A stretch of DNA of 64,000 nucleotides, from positions 1,893,150 through 1,957,149 of the forward strand of contig CM040104.1 in NCBI GenBank assembly GCA_022496805.1, given 5' to 3'. This document shows positions 25,290-35,999 of this stretch, piece by piece (within the stretch, counting starts at the first letter, position 1; every line of letters begins with the position of its first letter). Position numbers and translations under genes: made by a program. Origin of the DNA: Pohlia nutans. Lineage: Eukaryota; Streptophyta; Bryopsida; Bryales; Mniaceae. Under the pieces are notes generated by a model, which saw only the letters and a list, made by a program, of their open reading frames with translations, was not told the origin of the DNA and did no database searches.

Positions 25290-25930
25290 TTTCATTATCC
25301 TTCGGACAATTGCCGACCAATCCTTGTGGATATGACACACGTTTTTTGGTTTGTCTGGTGGCAATGATGACATAAACGTATTAGATAGGTCTATTGTGAT
25401 TCAAGATATATTGATGGGAGAGGGATATTATCTTTCACTATTAGTGGCTATTAGACACCCTGGTATTATTTGCTTGCATATGAGATTTATCTCAAGTAGA
25501 GCTGATTTGTTCAAACCATGCATTCAAAACCGCATGACGACAAGAGGACTCATACATTTTGCAACTGTGCAACAAGCAATTTGCAAGGACGTCAAACGGT
25601 GTTTTAGAGTTCTCAAAACCCGTTTTGAAATTGTGAAAAATCCATGTCGCCAATGGGACATGCAAGTTATGAGTGACATAATGCTTGCAAGTTGCATTAT
25701 GCACAACATGGTCATTGAGGATGAGAGGGATTTTAGGGTTAGAGGTTATATTTGACCCAAATATTTACCCATGAGAAGAGAGAGGAGAGAATTTGAATTG
25801 GGAGTTCGTTCGAGGCACCACATAGATTGAGTACATGGGTAGGCATTATGCAATGAAAAATGACTTGATTGACCACTTGTGGCGACTCAAAGGCTAAAAC
25901 TATTATTGAATCGATGTAATTTGAATTCCA
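25290..25930 (+). pseudogene. PIF/Harbinger transposase fragment
   Basis: A frame open from 25351 to 25755 reads SGGNDDINVLDRS, then VQQAICKDVKRCFRVLKTRF, then NPCRQWDMQVMSDIMLASCI, MHNMVIEDERD. These are the conserved blocks of the DDE nuclease of plant PIF/Harbinger elements (NDINVLDRS, the (Q/E)xxRKDVERAFGVLQxRF helix, IMHNMIIEDE). The segment between the first two blocks is much shorter than in full transposases and the N-terminal half is missing, so this is a dead internal-deletion remnant. No flanking inverted ends were identified. Confidence 0.75.
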
Positions 25931-26479
25931 TTAAAAATGTTCATGTTGTCTCAAATAGTTTTGAGTAAGTCATATGTAAACTTTTTTTTGGTTCAAATTT
26001 ATTTATTCGCTGACTAAGTAATGCAATGTTCATCATCAATTCCAACAATATAAAATTTGGTTCAATCTAAATTATACGGAGTACTCGACGGAGTATTTTT
26101 TACAATTATATGGTCACTTGAATTTGTCATTCTGGAATCCATAGAGCCTTGTTCCTTTAGAGGTTAACCTCTATGAGAGCCAAAAACGTGGATTTGAGTT
26201 TTTTTGGGCAAAATCAATTTTACTTTGGCAAGATTTTCAAAAATAACTCTTCATTTTCACATTATTTTTAATTTTTTCCTATTTTAATATGAATGTGCAT
26301 CAAATGATCAAGCTAGTTGTTGAAGAGTAGACAAAGTGGTTCCTTTTAGTGTGGTTGAAATAGCTTCATTTGTTTATACAACTCCATCAATAACCTTATC
26401 AAAATGTTCATCGTCCACTAGGCTCTCTTATAAATTTATTTTAGCACATTTAAGCACAAAAGAAAAAATATGGTCAATG

Positions 26480-26788
26480 TGCTTAATGTGCTTAATGTCC
26501 AATGTGGGCGCTAAGCACATTAAGCACATTGAGCACATTGAGCACATTGAGCACATTGAGCACATTAAGCACATTGAGCGTATTTTTCCTTTTGTGCTTA
26601 ATGTGCTTAATGCCCACATTGGGCATTGAGCATATTCTCGGGAGCACATTAAGCACATTGAGCTATTTATTTATATTTTTTGTGCTTAATATGCTTAATG
26701 CCTACATTGGGCATTAAGGTCATTGAGCACATTGAGCAATTTTTTAATTTTTTTGTGTGCTTAATGTGCTTAATGCCCACATTGGGCA
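26480..26788. repeat. Minisatellite of ATTGAGCAC with three palindromes
   Basis: A 9-bp unit, ATTGAGCAC or ATTAAGCAC, repeats in tandem at about 26517-26580. It is followed by three copies, about 80 bp apart, of the near-palindrome TTAATGCCCA-CAT-TGGGCATTAA (at about 26607, 26697 and 26770). The last copy supplies the TTAA where the piggyBac element begins. Open frames across the region are products of the repeat. Confidence 0.8.
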
Positions 26789-26929
26789 TTAACCCTTTAG
26801 GGCCGGCACCTATTATAGGGTTCTGATGGGTTGGGCCAATCATGAACTTTGGCAATTTCTAGTGGCCGCTAGGAAGAGCCTCGACACAATCCAACCGTAC
26901 CTATCGAAGGTACTGTTGGCTTGACAGCT

Positions 26930-27400
26930 ATAGAAATTTTTGAATGGAAATCAGTGGCTTGATGACTTGGGAAATATTGGCCGAAATAGGAGTCCCATTC
27001 AAGTCATCTCCCCGGTTTTCAGCAGTGAAGATGCTGTCGAAGCTTGTTGTGTACGGCTGGCATAGAAAAAAAAATTGAAAATCAGGACAATGGATTCTAA
27101 TTATACATGGATTGTAATACAATTGGAATTTTTGAAAAAAGTGGCACCATCTGTGCAACTCGATAAAGCAAAGAAGGAGGTCTTTTTGGGTACAATAAAA
27201 GGCCTGAGACGCATTAATTTTTACAAAATTATTTTTTTTGTTTCTGGAAAATCCAACGGGTGGATTACTTCGAAATATCAATACGTAGACACAGAAAAAT
27301 TATGGCATTTTTTATCAACGTAATATAGTAGTTATTCTGTCCACAAGTCTGGCGCGGGGTGAGGAGTGCTTAGCCGTGGGTTCACCGGGTAATTCAATGA
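26930..27400. other. Left subterminal region of the piggyBac element
   Basis: No recognisable coding sequence. Short open frames on both strands (for example 27075-27323, +) have no family signature. This segment probably holds the downstream untranslated part of the transposase transcript and subterminal binding sites. Confidence 0.3.
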
Positions 27401-27536
27401 CGTGGCGCTGTCACCCGACCAACTGCCGCAAACTACTCGGCGTTCTATTCACCCGGCCCATGCATTACCCGCCTATTCCCGCGAAAGCAAAGAGCTTTGC
27501 GGGCTTTCGTCGGGACTCCGTCTGAGGGAGAGAAGG

Positions 27537-27770
27537 ATGAATTGCAGTGACATTGAGTGTATACAACAAAACCTAAAACCGCATTTGATATATAATGGCC
27601 GAAGGTTGATCAAAAAGTGTTTTACAAAACAAGTCTCTGGCAACAAAATGTGGAAATGTTCTAACTGTATAGACAGCGCTTTGAAACTTGACATCACCAA
27701 CTACAGACTTCCAAGAGTTCACAGTAACGCACGACAACATGTCTGTAAGATGAAATCCCACGTAAAGTAG
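27537..27770 (+). CDS. Small FLYWCH-like zinc-finger ORF inside the piggyBac element
   Basis: From the ATG at 27537 the frame encodes 77 residues ending in TAG or an equivalent stop at 27770; an upstream in-frame start at 27402 would add 45. The pattern NG...WKCSNC...H...HVC resembles the FLYWCH finger (aromatic or Leu plus Gly, WxC, C, H, H), a DNA-binding module often found in Mutator-like transposons and chromatin insulator proteins. It is encoded opposite to the transposase, so it may be cargo or a fragment of an older insertion. The match is by motif only and the protein is short. Confidence 0.4.
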   Translation: MNCSDIECIQQNLKPHLIYNGRRLIKKCFTKQVSGNKMWKCSNCIDSALKLDITNYRLPRVHSNARQHVCKMKSHVK

Positions 27771-27971
27771 CATACAACGCAAGCAAACTAGTCAGTTTTG
27801 ACATCTAGACACTACCAAGCCACGCTAGATAGTCCACCAACGTCGGAGTGTGATGCCCTTCAAGATGACAACCGTAGCTCGAATCTTCCTCTGGCTCGAA
27901 GTGCTGAAGAAGTACACCCGGCAGAAACGTTGAGAAGGGCTGGCTACCTGTACAAGCAAAGGGTTCATGCT

Positions 27972-30539
27972 TTACTTTAGAACCTTTGCAGCCCAATATG
28001 CACTTGTATGAGCCTTGTAGTAGCACTTGCCATCGCACAAAAAGGCGTCTGCACAGCCAGGGCAATATCGGTTTTGCCTTTTTCCGCATAGCTTACACTT
28101 ACCACGGGTCGACTGACCTTTTCCAGCTAGCCAATGGATCCCCCGATTCTGTATATTGAATTCACCGCATGTCCGACCTGGTACACGGTATCCATCAGTC
28201 AACCACCCCGCAATGTGGTAGTGATACTTCTCCCGCGTCATGGGTTTGATTAGACCCGCTGCCTCGATATGAGCCTTGTACAAAACATAAGCGTTTCCTA
28301 AAGCTGTATCAAGGATGAAGATTAACAGTCGGTGCCACCACTTTCGAGTACCCTGTTGGGCAGTGTACTCGGCTCTACACTGATCGACTATGTCGACACC
28401 TCTCATCACCTCCTGGTATTCCAACAGAATGGGAGAGGTGTAGAAATCCTTCTGTACCATACCAACCCAACGCTTACAAGTAAGCCAGGACGAAGCGACG
28501 GGGTCTACTGAGGTACTGATGAGATGCACAGGATGTGCATCTTGCCAGACAATGGCTGCCATTTGCTTTGATCGGTGCATTTTGGTTAGTACAGTGCCTC
28601 GGCTAAGCATACCATCAGATGTGTATTGCTTGAACTCAGTTGGCATACCAATGCAATTTGGCTTCACAGTGCCAGTTCCCCAAAACCCTCTTGACATCAA
28701 GATATCAAGCAGACGGGGAGAGGTAAAGAAGTTATCTGTTACGATGACATGACCACGATGTGACAGACCCTCTGTAAGACGCAAGACTACCTTCTCCCCC
28801 AGATCCTTCTCGGCTTCTTGTCCCTTTGCCCCTAGATATACATGTAGGTTCCAAACATACCTCGACTTTGAGTTGGCTAGACACCAGATTTTAATGCCGT
28901 ATTTCACGGGCTTGCTCTTTATGTACTGACGGAATTCACAGTATCGACCTGAGTATTTGACCATTATTTCATCTACAGTTAGGTGACGCTGGCAATTATA
29001 CAAGGCTTGACTGGTTCTACAGAATTCTTCGAGTAACCATCGGACCTTGCCCAATTTGTCATAGGCAGGGTCTTTTTTGTTTAGGATCAAGGTCTCATTG
29101 TTGACTAGATGAATACACCTAAGAATAGCTTCGAATCTATCACGGACTAGTATAGACCTAATGATTGGGCAACCAAAGAATGTTCGTTTTTCCCAATACG
29201 ACCTGATTTGAGGGAGTTTTTTTAGACCCATGTAAACAAGGGTCCCCAGGAATGCTTTCAGCTCGCCCGGAACTAGGTCGTTCCACTTTTCGCCCCCATT
29301 TAGCCCGTCCTTTACTTTCTTCCTAGCCAATTGTTTAGCGTAGATGTTAGTCTCCTTACAAATCCGGGAAAGAACCTCGTCACTCCAGAAAGCAGCAAAT
29401 GGTGCATGCAACGCCATTGGATTCCTAAGATTCCTAAACCGAGTTGGACCCAGACTGGGACCAATGAAGTTATCACAACTTCCCTCTAATACAGTAGCCG
29501 TCTCCTGCCAACTATCATCTCCATATCGATGACAAAAGGGCATGCTGTCAAAACTCAGATCGTCTTCTTCGTTCTCATCCGACAAACCGGATTCAGGACA
29601 CAACCAGTCAGAATTACCTGAATCAGAAGAACCAAGGAAGGCTCCATAACGGGCCTCCCAGTCGGGATCTTCGTCATTGGCCGCACCCGCCTCCACTTCT
29701 GCCGCCGTCTCATTCAATCCCAGATACCCTGGGTAATCACAGTGAACCTTCGGCACTACCTGGTCTTCGTTTGGAGATAACGGAGTCACAACGACATTGT
29801 CGAACACAACGAATTGTGTCAACGTAGCTGGCAAAGAGCCCTGTCCAAGCTGTATGGGGTAGTCCTCTTCTGATGTCGCATCAGGCTGCTCTCCGTCCTC
29901 GTTGCGACAATATGGTCGGCAATGTGAAACCGCAACAGCTTGGTTTCCAAGGAAACCTTCAAAGAAAACCATGTACATCGGCTCATCAGTGACGGCATGT
30001 ACAAAACGTCGTGTGACTTCTCCGACAAAAAATGGATCTTGCTCGCCATCAGGGCTATACTGAAAAACGTGTTTGGACACAAGCACCTTCTTCCCGATAG
30101 CTGACTCGTCTACTGAAGAATGACTACTGCAGCTTGTGTACCAGTCCAACGAATCACGTCGCTCTTTTCCCGTCCCCTTCATCTTGCCCTTCCCCTTTGA
30201 CTGCGTCAGTGCATTGTCATAGCAATCACATTCTTCTGCCTCCTTACAATCTTTTGGACTGAGCGGAACATCTTTACTGCTATACTTCGTTGACTCATCA
30301 TCATCCAAATTGGGAGCAAGCCGGTGTACTCCATGCGCGATGAAATCGTTGGCGCTAACTGCCCATTGAGGAGAGCCTTCCAACATTGGTACTTGGCTCG
30401 CTCCATTGGCGTCCTCCAAAATATTTCGCATAATTTGACGGCTGACTTCTGGCCGATTTTTCAAAATTGGTGGCGACCGATCCACATGTGACAAAATGTG
30501 CGGCCTCATCCACCCTTCTGGTGTCTTCTCATATTCCAC
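27972..30539 (-). CDS. piggyBac transposase (DDE_Tnp_1_7 family)
   Basis: Cuts and pastes the element at TTAA sites in the nucleus. The frame is open for 855 codons; position 30539 is GTG, and the first ATG is codon 11 (30509), so the true start or an upstream exon is uncertain. The acidic N-terminal third (to about residue 370) is poorly conserved. The RNase-H-like core follows, with PMALHAPFAAFWSDE near 375, then VDEIMVKYSGR (catalytic Asp about 523), VIVTDNFFTS (Asp about 602) and MRGVDIVDQ (Asp about 716). The C-terminus is a Cys-rich cross-brace finger (KCKLCGKRQ, CPGCADAFLC, CYYKAH). All three aspartates and the finger are present and no stop interrupts the frame, so the enzyme may be active. 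An ORF lies directly upstream on the same strand. Confidence 0.9.
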   Translation of the reverse strand: MEYEKTPEGWMRPHILSHVDRSPPILKNRPEVSRQIMRNILEDANGASQVPMLEGSPQWAVSANDFIAHGVHRLAPNLDDDESTKYSSKDVPLSPKDCKEAEECDCYDNALTQSKGKGKMKGTGKERRDSLDWYTSCSSHSSVDESAIGKKVLVSKHVFQYSPDGEQDPFFVGEVTRRFVHAVTDEPMYMVFFEGFLGNQAVAVSHCRPYCRNEDGEQPDATSEEDYPIQLGQGSLPATLTQFVVFDNVVVTPLSPNEDQVVPKVHCDYPGYLGLNETAAEVEAGAANDEDPDWEARYGAFLGSSDSGNSDWLCPESGLSDENEEDDLSFDSMPFCHRYGDDSWQETATVLEGSCDNFIGPSLGPTRFRNLRNPMALHAPFAAFWSDEVLSRICKETNIYAKQLARKKVKDGLNGGEKWNDLVPGELKAFLGTLVYMGLKKLPQIRSYWEKRTFFGCPIIRSILVRDRFEAILRCIHLVNNETLILNKKDPAYDKLGKVRWLLEEFCRTSQALYNCQRHLTVDEIMVKYSGRYCEFRQYIKSKPVKYGIKIWCLANSKSRYVWNLHVYLGAKGQEAEKDLGEKVVLRLTEGLSHRGHVIVTDNFFTSPRLLDILMSRGFWGTGTVKPNCIGMPTEFKQYTSDGMLSRGTVLTKMHRSKQMAAIVWQDAHPVHLISTSVDPVASSWLTCKRWVGMVQKDFYTSPILLEYQEVMRGVDIVDQCRAEYTAQQGTRKWWHRLLIFILDTALGNAYVLYKAHIEAAGLIKPMTREKYHYHIAGWLTDGYRVPGRTCGEFNIQNRGIHWLAGKGQSTRGKCKLCGKRQNRYCPGCADAFLCDGKCYYKAHTSAYWAAKVLK

Positions 30540-30635
30540 GGGAACAACGTAATCCCGATTGCATGGTTCCTCGTCAACACGCCCCCTTCCCGCACCCCAT
30601 CCACCCGTCGTTCCTGTCCACCACTTCCTTCACCA

Positions 30636-31430
30636 CTATCCATGGCGCTGCCGAGTGGAATTGCGAGCGTCCCTCCCTTCGTTCTCATCCTCGATGGCTT
30701 CCTTTCCCGAACTACTCTCAGCTTCCCAAGGCTCTTTCCTTTTCTCCCCGATTTTTTCACGGCAACTGGGACTACCAGGTCGGCTCCGAGCGGTGAGGTA
30801 TTCTCGAGCTCTTCGCCTTGGATGACCGCTTCTACTGCGTTGGATGGGAATTCCTTCGACGTTGGCGTCAACTCTAGCGGGCGATGTATCCCTTGGAATA
30901 ATGTCGGCACCAGGTGGGACGGACTGCCTTGGAAAATTTCTGCCAATGGTTCCCTGCCCTTCTCCTTGAGCGCCACCATCTTCTCCCGGGCCTTTGCAAG
31001 ACGCTTGACTCTCCGTTGGGTGGCCGGACTCCTCTCCAGTAGCCTCTTTGTTGCTGCTTCCCTTCCCATCTCCTTCAACGATATCTGGGACGACATCTTC
31101 CTCTGGCCAGATTCTATTAGCAACTTCCCGAATTTCTAGAGGCAATTCTGTCCTCTGCCTAAACCCCAAAATCTGAGCAGCATGCCTATAGAAAAGATAC
31201 CGCCACTCTTTGGGAGTTGGTTTGGCACTCAATGGTCTGCTTCTTGATGGCAAGGGCAAGCGAGCTAAATGCCTCTCGTCTAAACAATTCAAAATACTCA
31301 CTCGATCAAATTCACTTCGCTTGTCTTCCAACATCCAATTATCTATCAACTCTGCTTCATCCTCCAAATGATCGGGAAACACAGCCGGTGCCATGTGCCG
31401 GTTGTTGTAGGCAGTTGTCTCCATCGCCAT
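30636..31430 (-). CDS. Second ORF of the piggyBac element (264 aa, unknown)
   Basis: From ATG at 31430 to TAG at 30636, on the same strand as and directly upstream of the transposase frame. The first 90 residues contain RSEFDRVSILNCLDERHLAR and PTPKEWRYLFYRHAAQ, which may be a folded domain. The rest is Glu/Gly/Arg/Ser-rich and probably disordered. I recognise no family. It could be a separate accessory protein, or the N-terminal exon of the transposase joined by splicing, because the transposase frame lacks an early ATG. Confidence 0.5.
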   Translation of the reverse strand: MAMETTAYNNRHMAPAVFPDHLEDEAELIDNWMLEDKRSEFDRVSILNCLDERHLARLPLPSRSRPLSAKPTPKEWRYLFYRHAAQILGFRQRTELPLEIREVANRIWPEEDVVPDIVEGDGKGSSNKEATGEESGHPTESQASCKGPGEDGGAQGEGQGTIGRNFPRQSVPPGADIIPRDTSPARVDANVEGIPIQRSRSGHPRRRAREYLTARSRPGSPSCREKIGEKRKEPWEAESSSGKEAIEDENEGRDARNSTRQRHG

Positions 31431-31439
31431 CGATCAAAG

Positions 31440-32144
31440 ACAAAGTTTGGCGCCAAATTCTTCCCCGCTCTCAAACTTGAATTTGCACTTCCCAACAAAG
31501 CAAGACAATTCCCGCCTTGCAGCCCACCTTCACCATTCATGGCTATGGAACCGTCCCTTGCAATCTTGTCGAAATCGTCCTTCACATATGAGAATGAGAC
31601 CTCCATTGCGGTGCACAAAGATGCTTCAAGCGAAAACGACTCCCACTCCCAAATCTAAGCAGCTCTCTACTGTCTGGTGCGCCCGTAACTATACTATATT
31701 CTTGCCTCCCAGGACAATTGGTGCCAAATGTCAATGCCAACTCTCTCAAAAATGATCACGCTTTACTACTGAGTCAAAGGCGGCAAACCCCATAGCATGT
31801 CCTCCCCAACGGACACCGTTCATGGCAACGGTCTTCCCGTTGCCGCCAAAACCCACAACCCGGAGAAAAGCTGGGCACAGTCAGCACTCACGTACCTCCC
31901 CGTCAGCACTTTGCTGGTACCCGAAACCCTAGAAATGGCTCCCCGACTGGACATCCGATCACGAAGTAGATTGTACGTGCTGAAAGAAATTAGGAAACTT
32001 AGATGCAACATGAGCATTGTCTCGTACACAAAATTCTGAACATTTTCATCGAGAGTGGCACCAAAATCCGAGGTCGGCAACCTACTGTAATTTGCAACCG
32101 AAGTTTTCCCGGAGCCAGTTTCTGGCGCCTTCGGCCCTGAGGGG
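31440..32144. promoter_or_regulatory. Right subterminal region and likely promoter of the piggyBac genes
   Basis: This lies upstream of both minus-strand ORFs and up to the right inverted end. It has no recognisable coding sequence. The last 40 bp contain a short internal inverted pair (TCCGGGAAAAC side and GCCAGTTTCTGGCGCC) next to the terminal CCTGAGGGGTTAA. I infer promoter activity from position only. Confidence 0.35.
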
Positions 32145-32663
32145 TTAAAACACGCAATTCGCTATTTACGCACTTGGCCATATAATCATGCACTTGGCCC
32201 CCGGGCGCACTAAAAATTCAAATCCCAAAAAATTGCAAAATAAATTAGGCAAATTTTTTTTCCCAGCAATTCCTTTCTAATAAGGATAAATTGCAAATTC
32301 ATGGAGATTTTTGACGGGGGATTTCCTTTAAAGAATTTGTATTTGCATTTTCTATATGCCAAATTTATGTCCTATACGCAACAAAATTATCCTGTGATAT
32401 TCATTCTGCACATACTATGCGATAGGTACGAAAGTGGGAATTCTGAATCCCTTATTTGTGCACGCATCTTACATAATCATACAAGCACATTGTATGCATT
32501 TAGATATGGGCTACAAACATACACATAAGATTTAATTATTCTTTGTATTATATAAAAATCGTGTACTCGTTGATGTTTTATAATAATAGTACACACTTTT
32601 CCCTTCAATACCTTGACATCTAATACAGAAAACCATATACTGTATAACATATACAATTCTATT

Positions 32664-35600
32664 CTAGTAAGCATCTAGCTCGTTCTGCATCCTCTCGTCA
32701 TCCATGCCTTCCACCTGTAATACAATATATTCAAGTATGTGTGGCTTTGTTTCATTGGGAATAGTTACTTGGTTCTCAGTTCGAACTCCTTGTATAGAAA
32801 TGAACTTCACCTTTAAATGTCCACTTCTCGTTCTTGCTGGTACATCTCTCCATGAAAATATAGCAGCTTCTTTGTCCACCCAACCATGTCTCTCACCAGA
32901 TGGCTCCCAAGATGCTTCCATGCAGTTTCTGTATCGTTGTGGCTCAGAACCTGCTTCATCCGTCACACCTCGCCTCATAATAGGCCAATACCATATCACC
33001 TTCACTTTCATTGCCCATTTGCCTTGTCCAAATTCCACCACCTTCCCCACATAGAATGGTACTCCAGCCCTTACTACTTTCCGCTCTACTGTTAAAGCCA
33101 CGAACTGTCCAATCTCCAAGTCCCTCGCTGGATTGAAAACTGGAAACGGATCATCTGTTGCCTCTAGGGTAGCTGTAGATGATGCTTGGCCCACGACTTC
33201 CGTCCCTGTTCTTCTAGGCGTTCTCATTACCGCTACAGTAGATGGTCTGCCCTTTCGAGGTCCGAAGTACCCTCGAGGCTCTGGGTTTGGCATTGTTGCC
33301 ATGATCGAGTCCACAACCGTATTCGTATTACTTGTCGTATTGGAGTCAACGTCATCTGTTGTTGTTTCCACCGTGACATCGTCTCTTGTTGCGTTCACAT
33401 GTGCTTCGTAAGGCCAAAATGGTAGCTTTGCATTCTCACTTCTATCTTGCAGAGGAAAATTCTTCAAATACTTGATCAGCCACTGCGCTTCCTCTATTGC
33501 CTGTAAGTTCTCCTCCACGTGTTGTATTCTTTCCACACACTTCTCCTTGTATGCAATGAATTCCCCCAAGACTTTCAACTCCTTGTCGTCCGCATCAAAC
33601 AACTCTGCAAGATTTGGCTTCTCCTCTCTTGTAGGTAGAGACCGCAGACACAAGTGTCCCTCCGTAGGACCCCATACATCCTTGCTGTAATGCTTGAACT
33701 GCACTCGGGGCGCACCATTCTCCGTGTAAAATCTCATTTGATGCGAAAATGTTATGCCCGTCAGTGTATCACCTCCCGTCAGCAAATGCGGTGTAATGAA
33801 TGCCTTCCAATCCCTCATGTTCTCCAAATGCCGAGCGCTCACGAATGACTCTGTATATGACGTTCCTTTTTCCACCAACTGCAACAGTTGCTTCAGAGAA
33901 TCGATGTTTGATCTCTTCAACCTATGAGATATAATGCTGAACCGCTGATCGATGTCCTCGTGAGTGTGTCCTACTATAAGAAAACATAGCTGTACTTCTT
34001 GGAAGTAGCCCATTCCAACAAGGGCAACACATAGGGCAAACATGTAGATGTTCTTGTTCTCTCGGGTTGTGTTGTCTGCTTGGATTCACAACGTAGGAGG
34101 CAGCACACCCTTCCTTCGTCTCACGTCATCTATCACATGCATCACTGTTGTAATGACTTGGTTGCTATCATGCTTGTGGTGCGAGTCTATCCACACGTCT
34201 GCGTACAATCCAATTCCATGTACAAGGACTCCACACAAGTGAGTCTTCACAAACCGCGACTCAATGTTCTTCACCGTTTGCCTCATCTTTAGAATCATGG
34301 TGGTGTTCTGGTCCATGCCGTCGACTATTAGGCACATATAGAGGTCAGGGTTTATTATAGCTGACCTTTTGAATAACCAGTAATCACGTCGTTCCTCCAT
34401 TTGGTGGCGGATGTGGATGAGAAACAAATTCTTAATCTGCACCTTCGCCACCGTGTTGTTCGTTGCTTCCATCCCACACCTATACTCCCAACAATGGAAG
34501 CACTTCGAAAACTTTGAAAACGGTGGAATTTGCATGTGCGGGAACTCCACCCTCCATAGCTTTCGGAACGAACTTATCGACAACGGTTCCCCATCATGTA
34601 TCCGCTTCACCTCCTCGTTCACATAATTGAACACGTCCACTTTCGTCGTGTTCATTGGCAGCAGCACTAGTGTCAATACCGAGTTATCACTCTTCCGTCG
34701 TACTTGACGATGCGGTTGTGTGCACCCCGCTTCATCTACAAATGTAGAAAAACATTCACGGGCCGCAGACAATTTTGTCCCTTCTCTAATTTTGCAAACG
34801 TTTCCATGGACAGCTGCGATCCTCCCATACACTTGTTGAGATTGTTTCAATTCCTTGAAACGTCTCTACGAGTAACCCAATGCTGCAGCATAACACCCAT
34901 TACAAACCGGCAAGCCATCCAACTTCGTATCATATTTGTTTCGCCTCTGTCCCTCAGTAATTGTGTAAAAAGCGTTTAGCATCTGCAGAATCCAAGTCGC
35001 TCTCACTTCATACTTCTGCGCCCACGCCATGTACCGTTGTTCCAAAATGTACTTCTCATTCACATCCCTCAAACAATTACGTTTGCACCCCCTCTCTGCT
35101 TTGCAGATCTAACACTTGCCAATGTCACTTTCTCCATTCGTGGCTCGCCTTTCTCACGTGGTTTAGGAACTCTGCTCTTTCGATTCACCATAGAGTACGT
35201 CCTGCTCGGTCCCTCTGGAGCTAAACCTTCTACATGTGGAAGATTCCCTACGCTAGATTGTGATCCTTGCGTCATTGGAGATGACCCCTCTCGAATGCCC
35301 GACTGAACTGGCGTGGCAGAATACATATCCGTACGATTGGAGTCTCCATCATCCTCATGGAAATCATACTGGGCCAGTGCCGCTGTAGAGAACGAGAAAT
35401 TTTGTCCCCTACCAGATGAAGGTGGAGGCTGTTCATTGCTTTGGACAACCCGCAACAGTGACCTCTGCCAATGTATGACTACGTCCAAACATTGTCCAAG
35501 ACGTTCCCCGACTACCTCTCCAGTCCAGAACATTTCGTCTACAACACGTGAGACACGTATAGCAACTTCACATGGAAACAATTTCACCTGATTCAGTTCC

Positions 35601-35851
35601 ATCCTACGTTTGAAAGAACTATCAACCACTCCGAATCCCACAACGCTTCCTCCAGTCGATAGTAGTTGTATCGTCTCATTCCTCTGTTGTGTCTCCATCT
35701 GAGTACAGTGTGTTCGTACCTCTTGGAACAAACTCATGCGAACGGGACGCCCAGTGGGTCGCTCTCCTACACTAGGTCCCGATCTGTCCACACCTCCTAC
35801 AACGTTTTGTAAAGCAACAGGGCTTCCAAAGGCACTCGAATCCATCGTCAT
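32664..35851 (-). pseudogene. DUF7869-like DDE-type transposon gene, decayed
   Basis: The minus-strand product has the blocks I associate with DUF7869-type proteins, probable transposases with an RNase-H-like core: CLIVDGMDQ (first Asp), IQADNTTRENKN (second) and VGHTHEDIDQRFS (third). A C-terminal module follows (VPFYVGKVVEFG, KVKVIWYWP, SWEPSGERHGWV). Length would be about 1,060 residues. The start is ATG at 35851. Near 35087 a G run causes a one-base frameshift (the frame resumes as CKRNCLRDVNEKY). TAG at 34866-34868 and TGA at 34086-34088 then interrupt the frame, the latter just before the second catalytic block. The terminal stop at 32664 is TAG. Function as a transposase is inferred from the acidic motifs; no inverted ends were found. 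Confidence 0.75.
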
Positions 35852-35999
35852 CCGTATCTCTGTTCACCACATTTGCAATCCGTACTCAGTATAACAAACA
35901 TTTATAATAGCTTATCGATAACGCTGCTATTAACTACGATCTATACATAAAGTACAATTGTTTTGTTATGTTTTGTTTGTTTGAAACGGTGAGAACTCT

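Larger units (their letters stand above)
26789..32148. mobile_element. Full-length, apparently intact piggyBac transposon
   Basis: TTAA at 26789-26792 is followed by CCCTTTAGGGCCGG. The other end, read outward on the minus strand, is TTAA (32148-32145) followed by CCCCTCAGGGCCGA. The inverted ends match over about 14 bp with three mismatches, and both TTAA sites are intact. The 5.36-kb element holds a full transposase frame on the minus strand (27972-30539), another minus-strand ORF upstream of it (30636-31430) and a small plus-strand ORF (27537-27770). It lacks the stop codons seen in neighbouring transposon genes, which suggests a recent insertion. Confidence 0.85.

Noticed and set aside
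26336..26855. Ile/Glu/His and Met/Cys/Ser repeat proteins on both strands
   Set aside because: They are readings of the ATTGAGCAC minisatellite and its palindromes.
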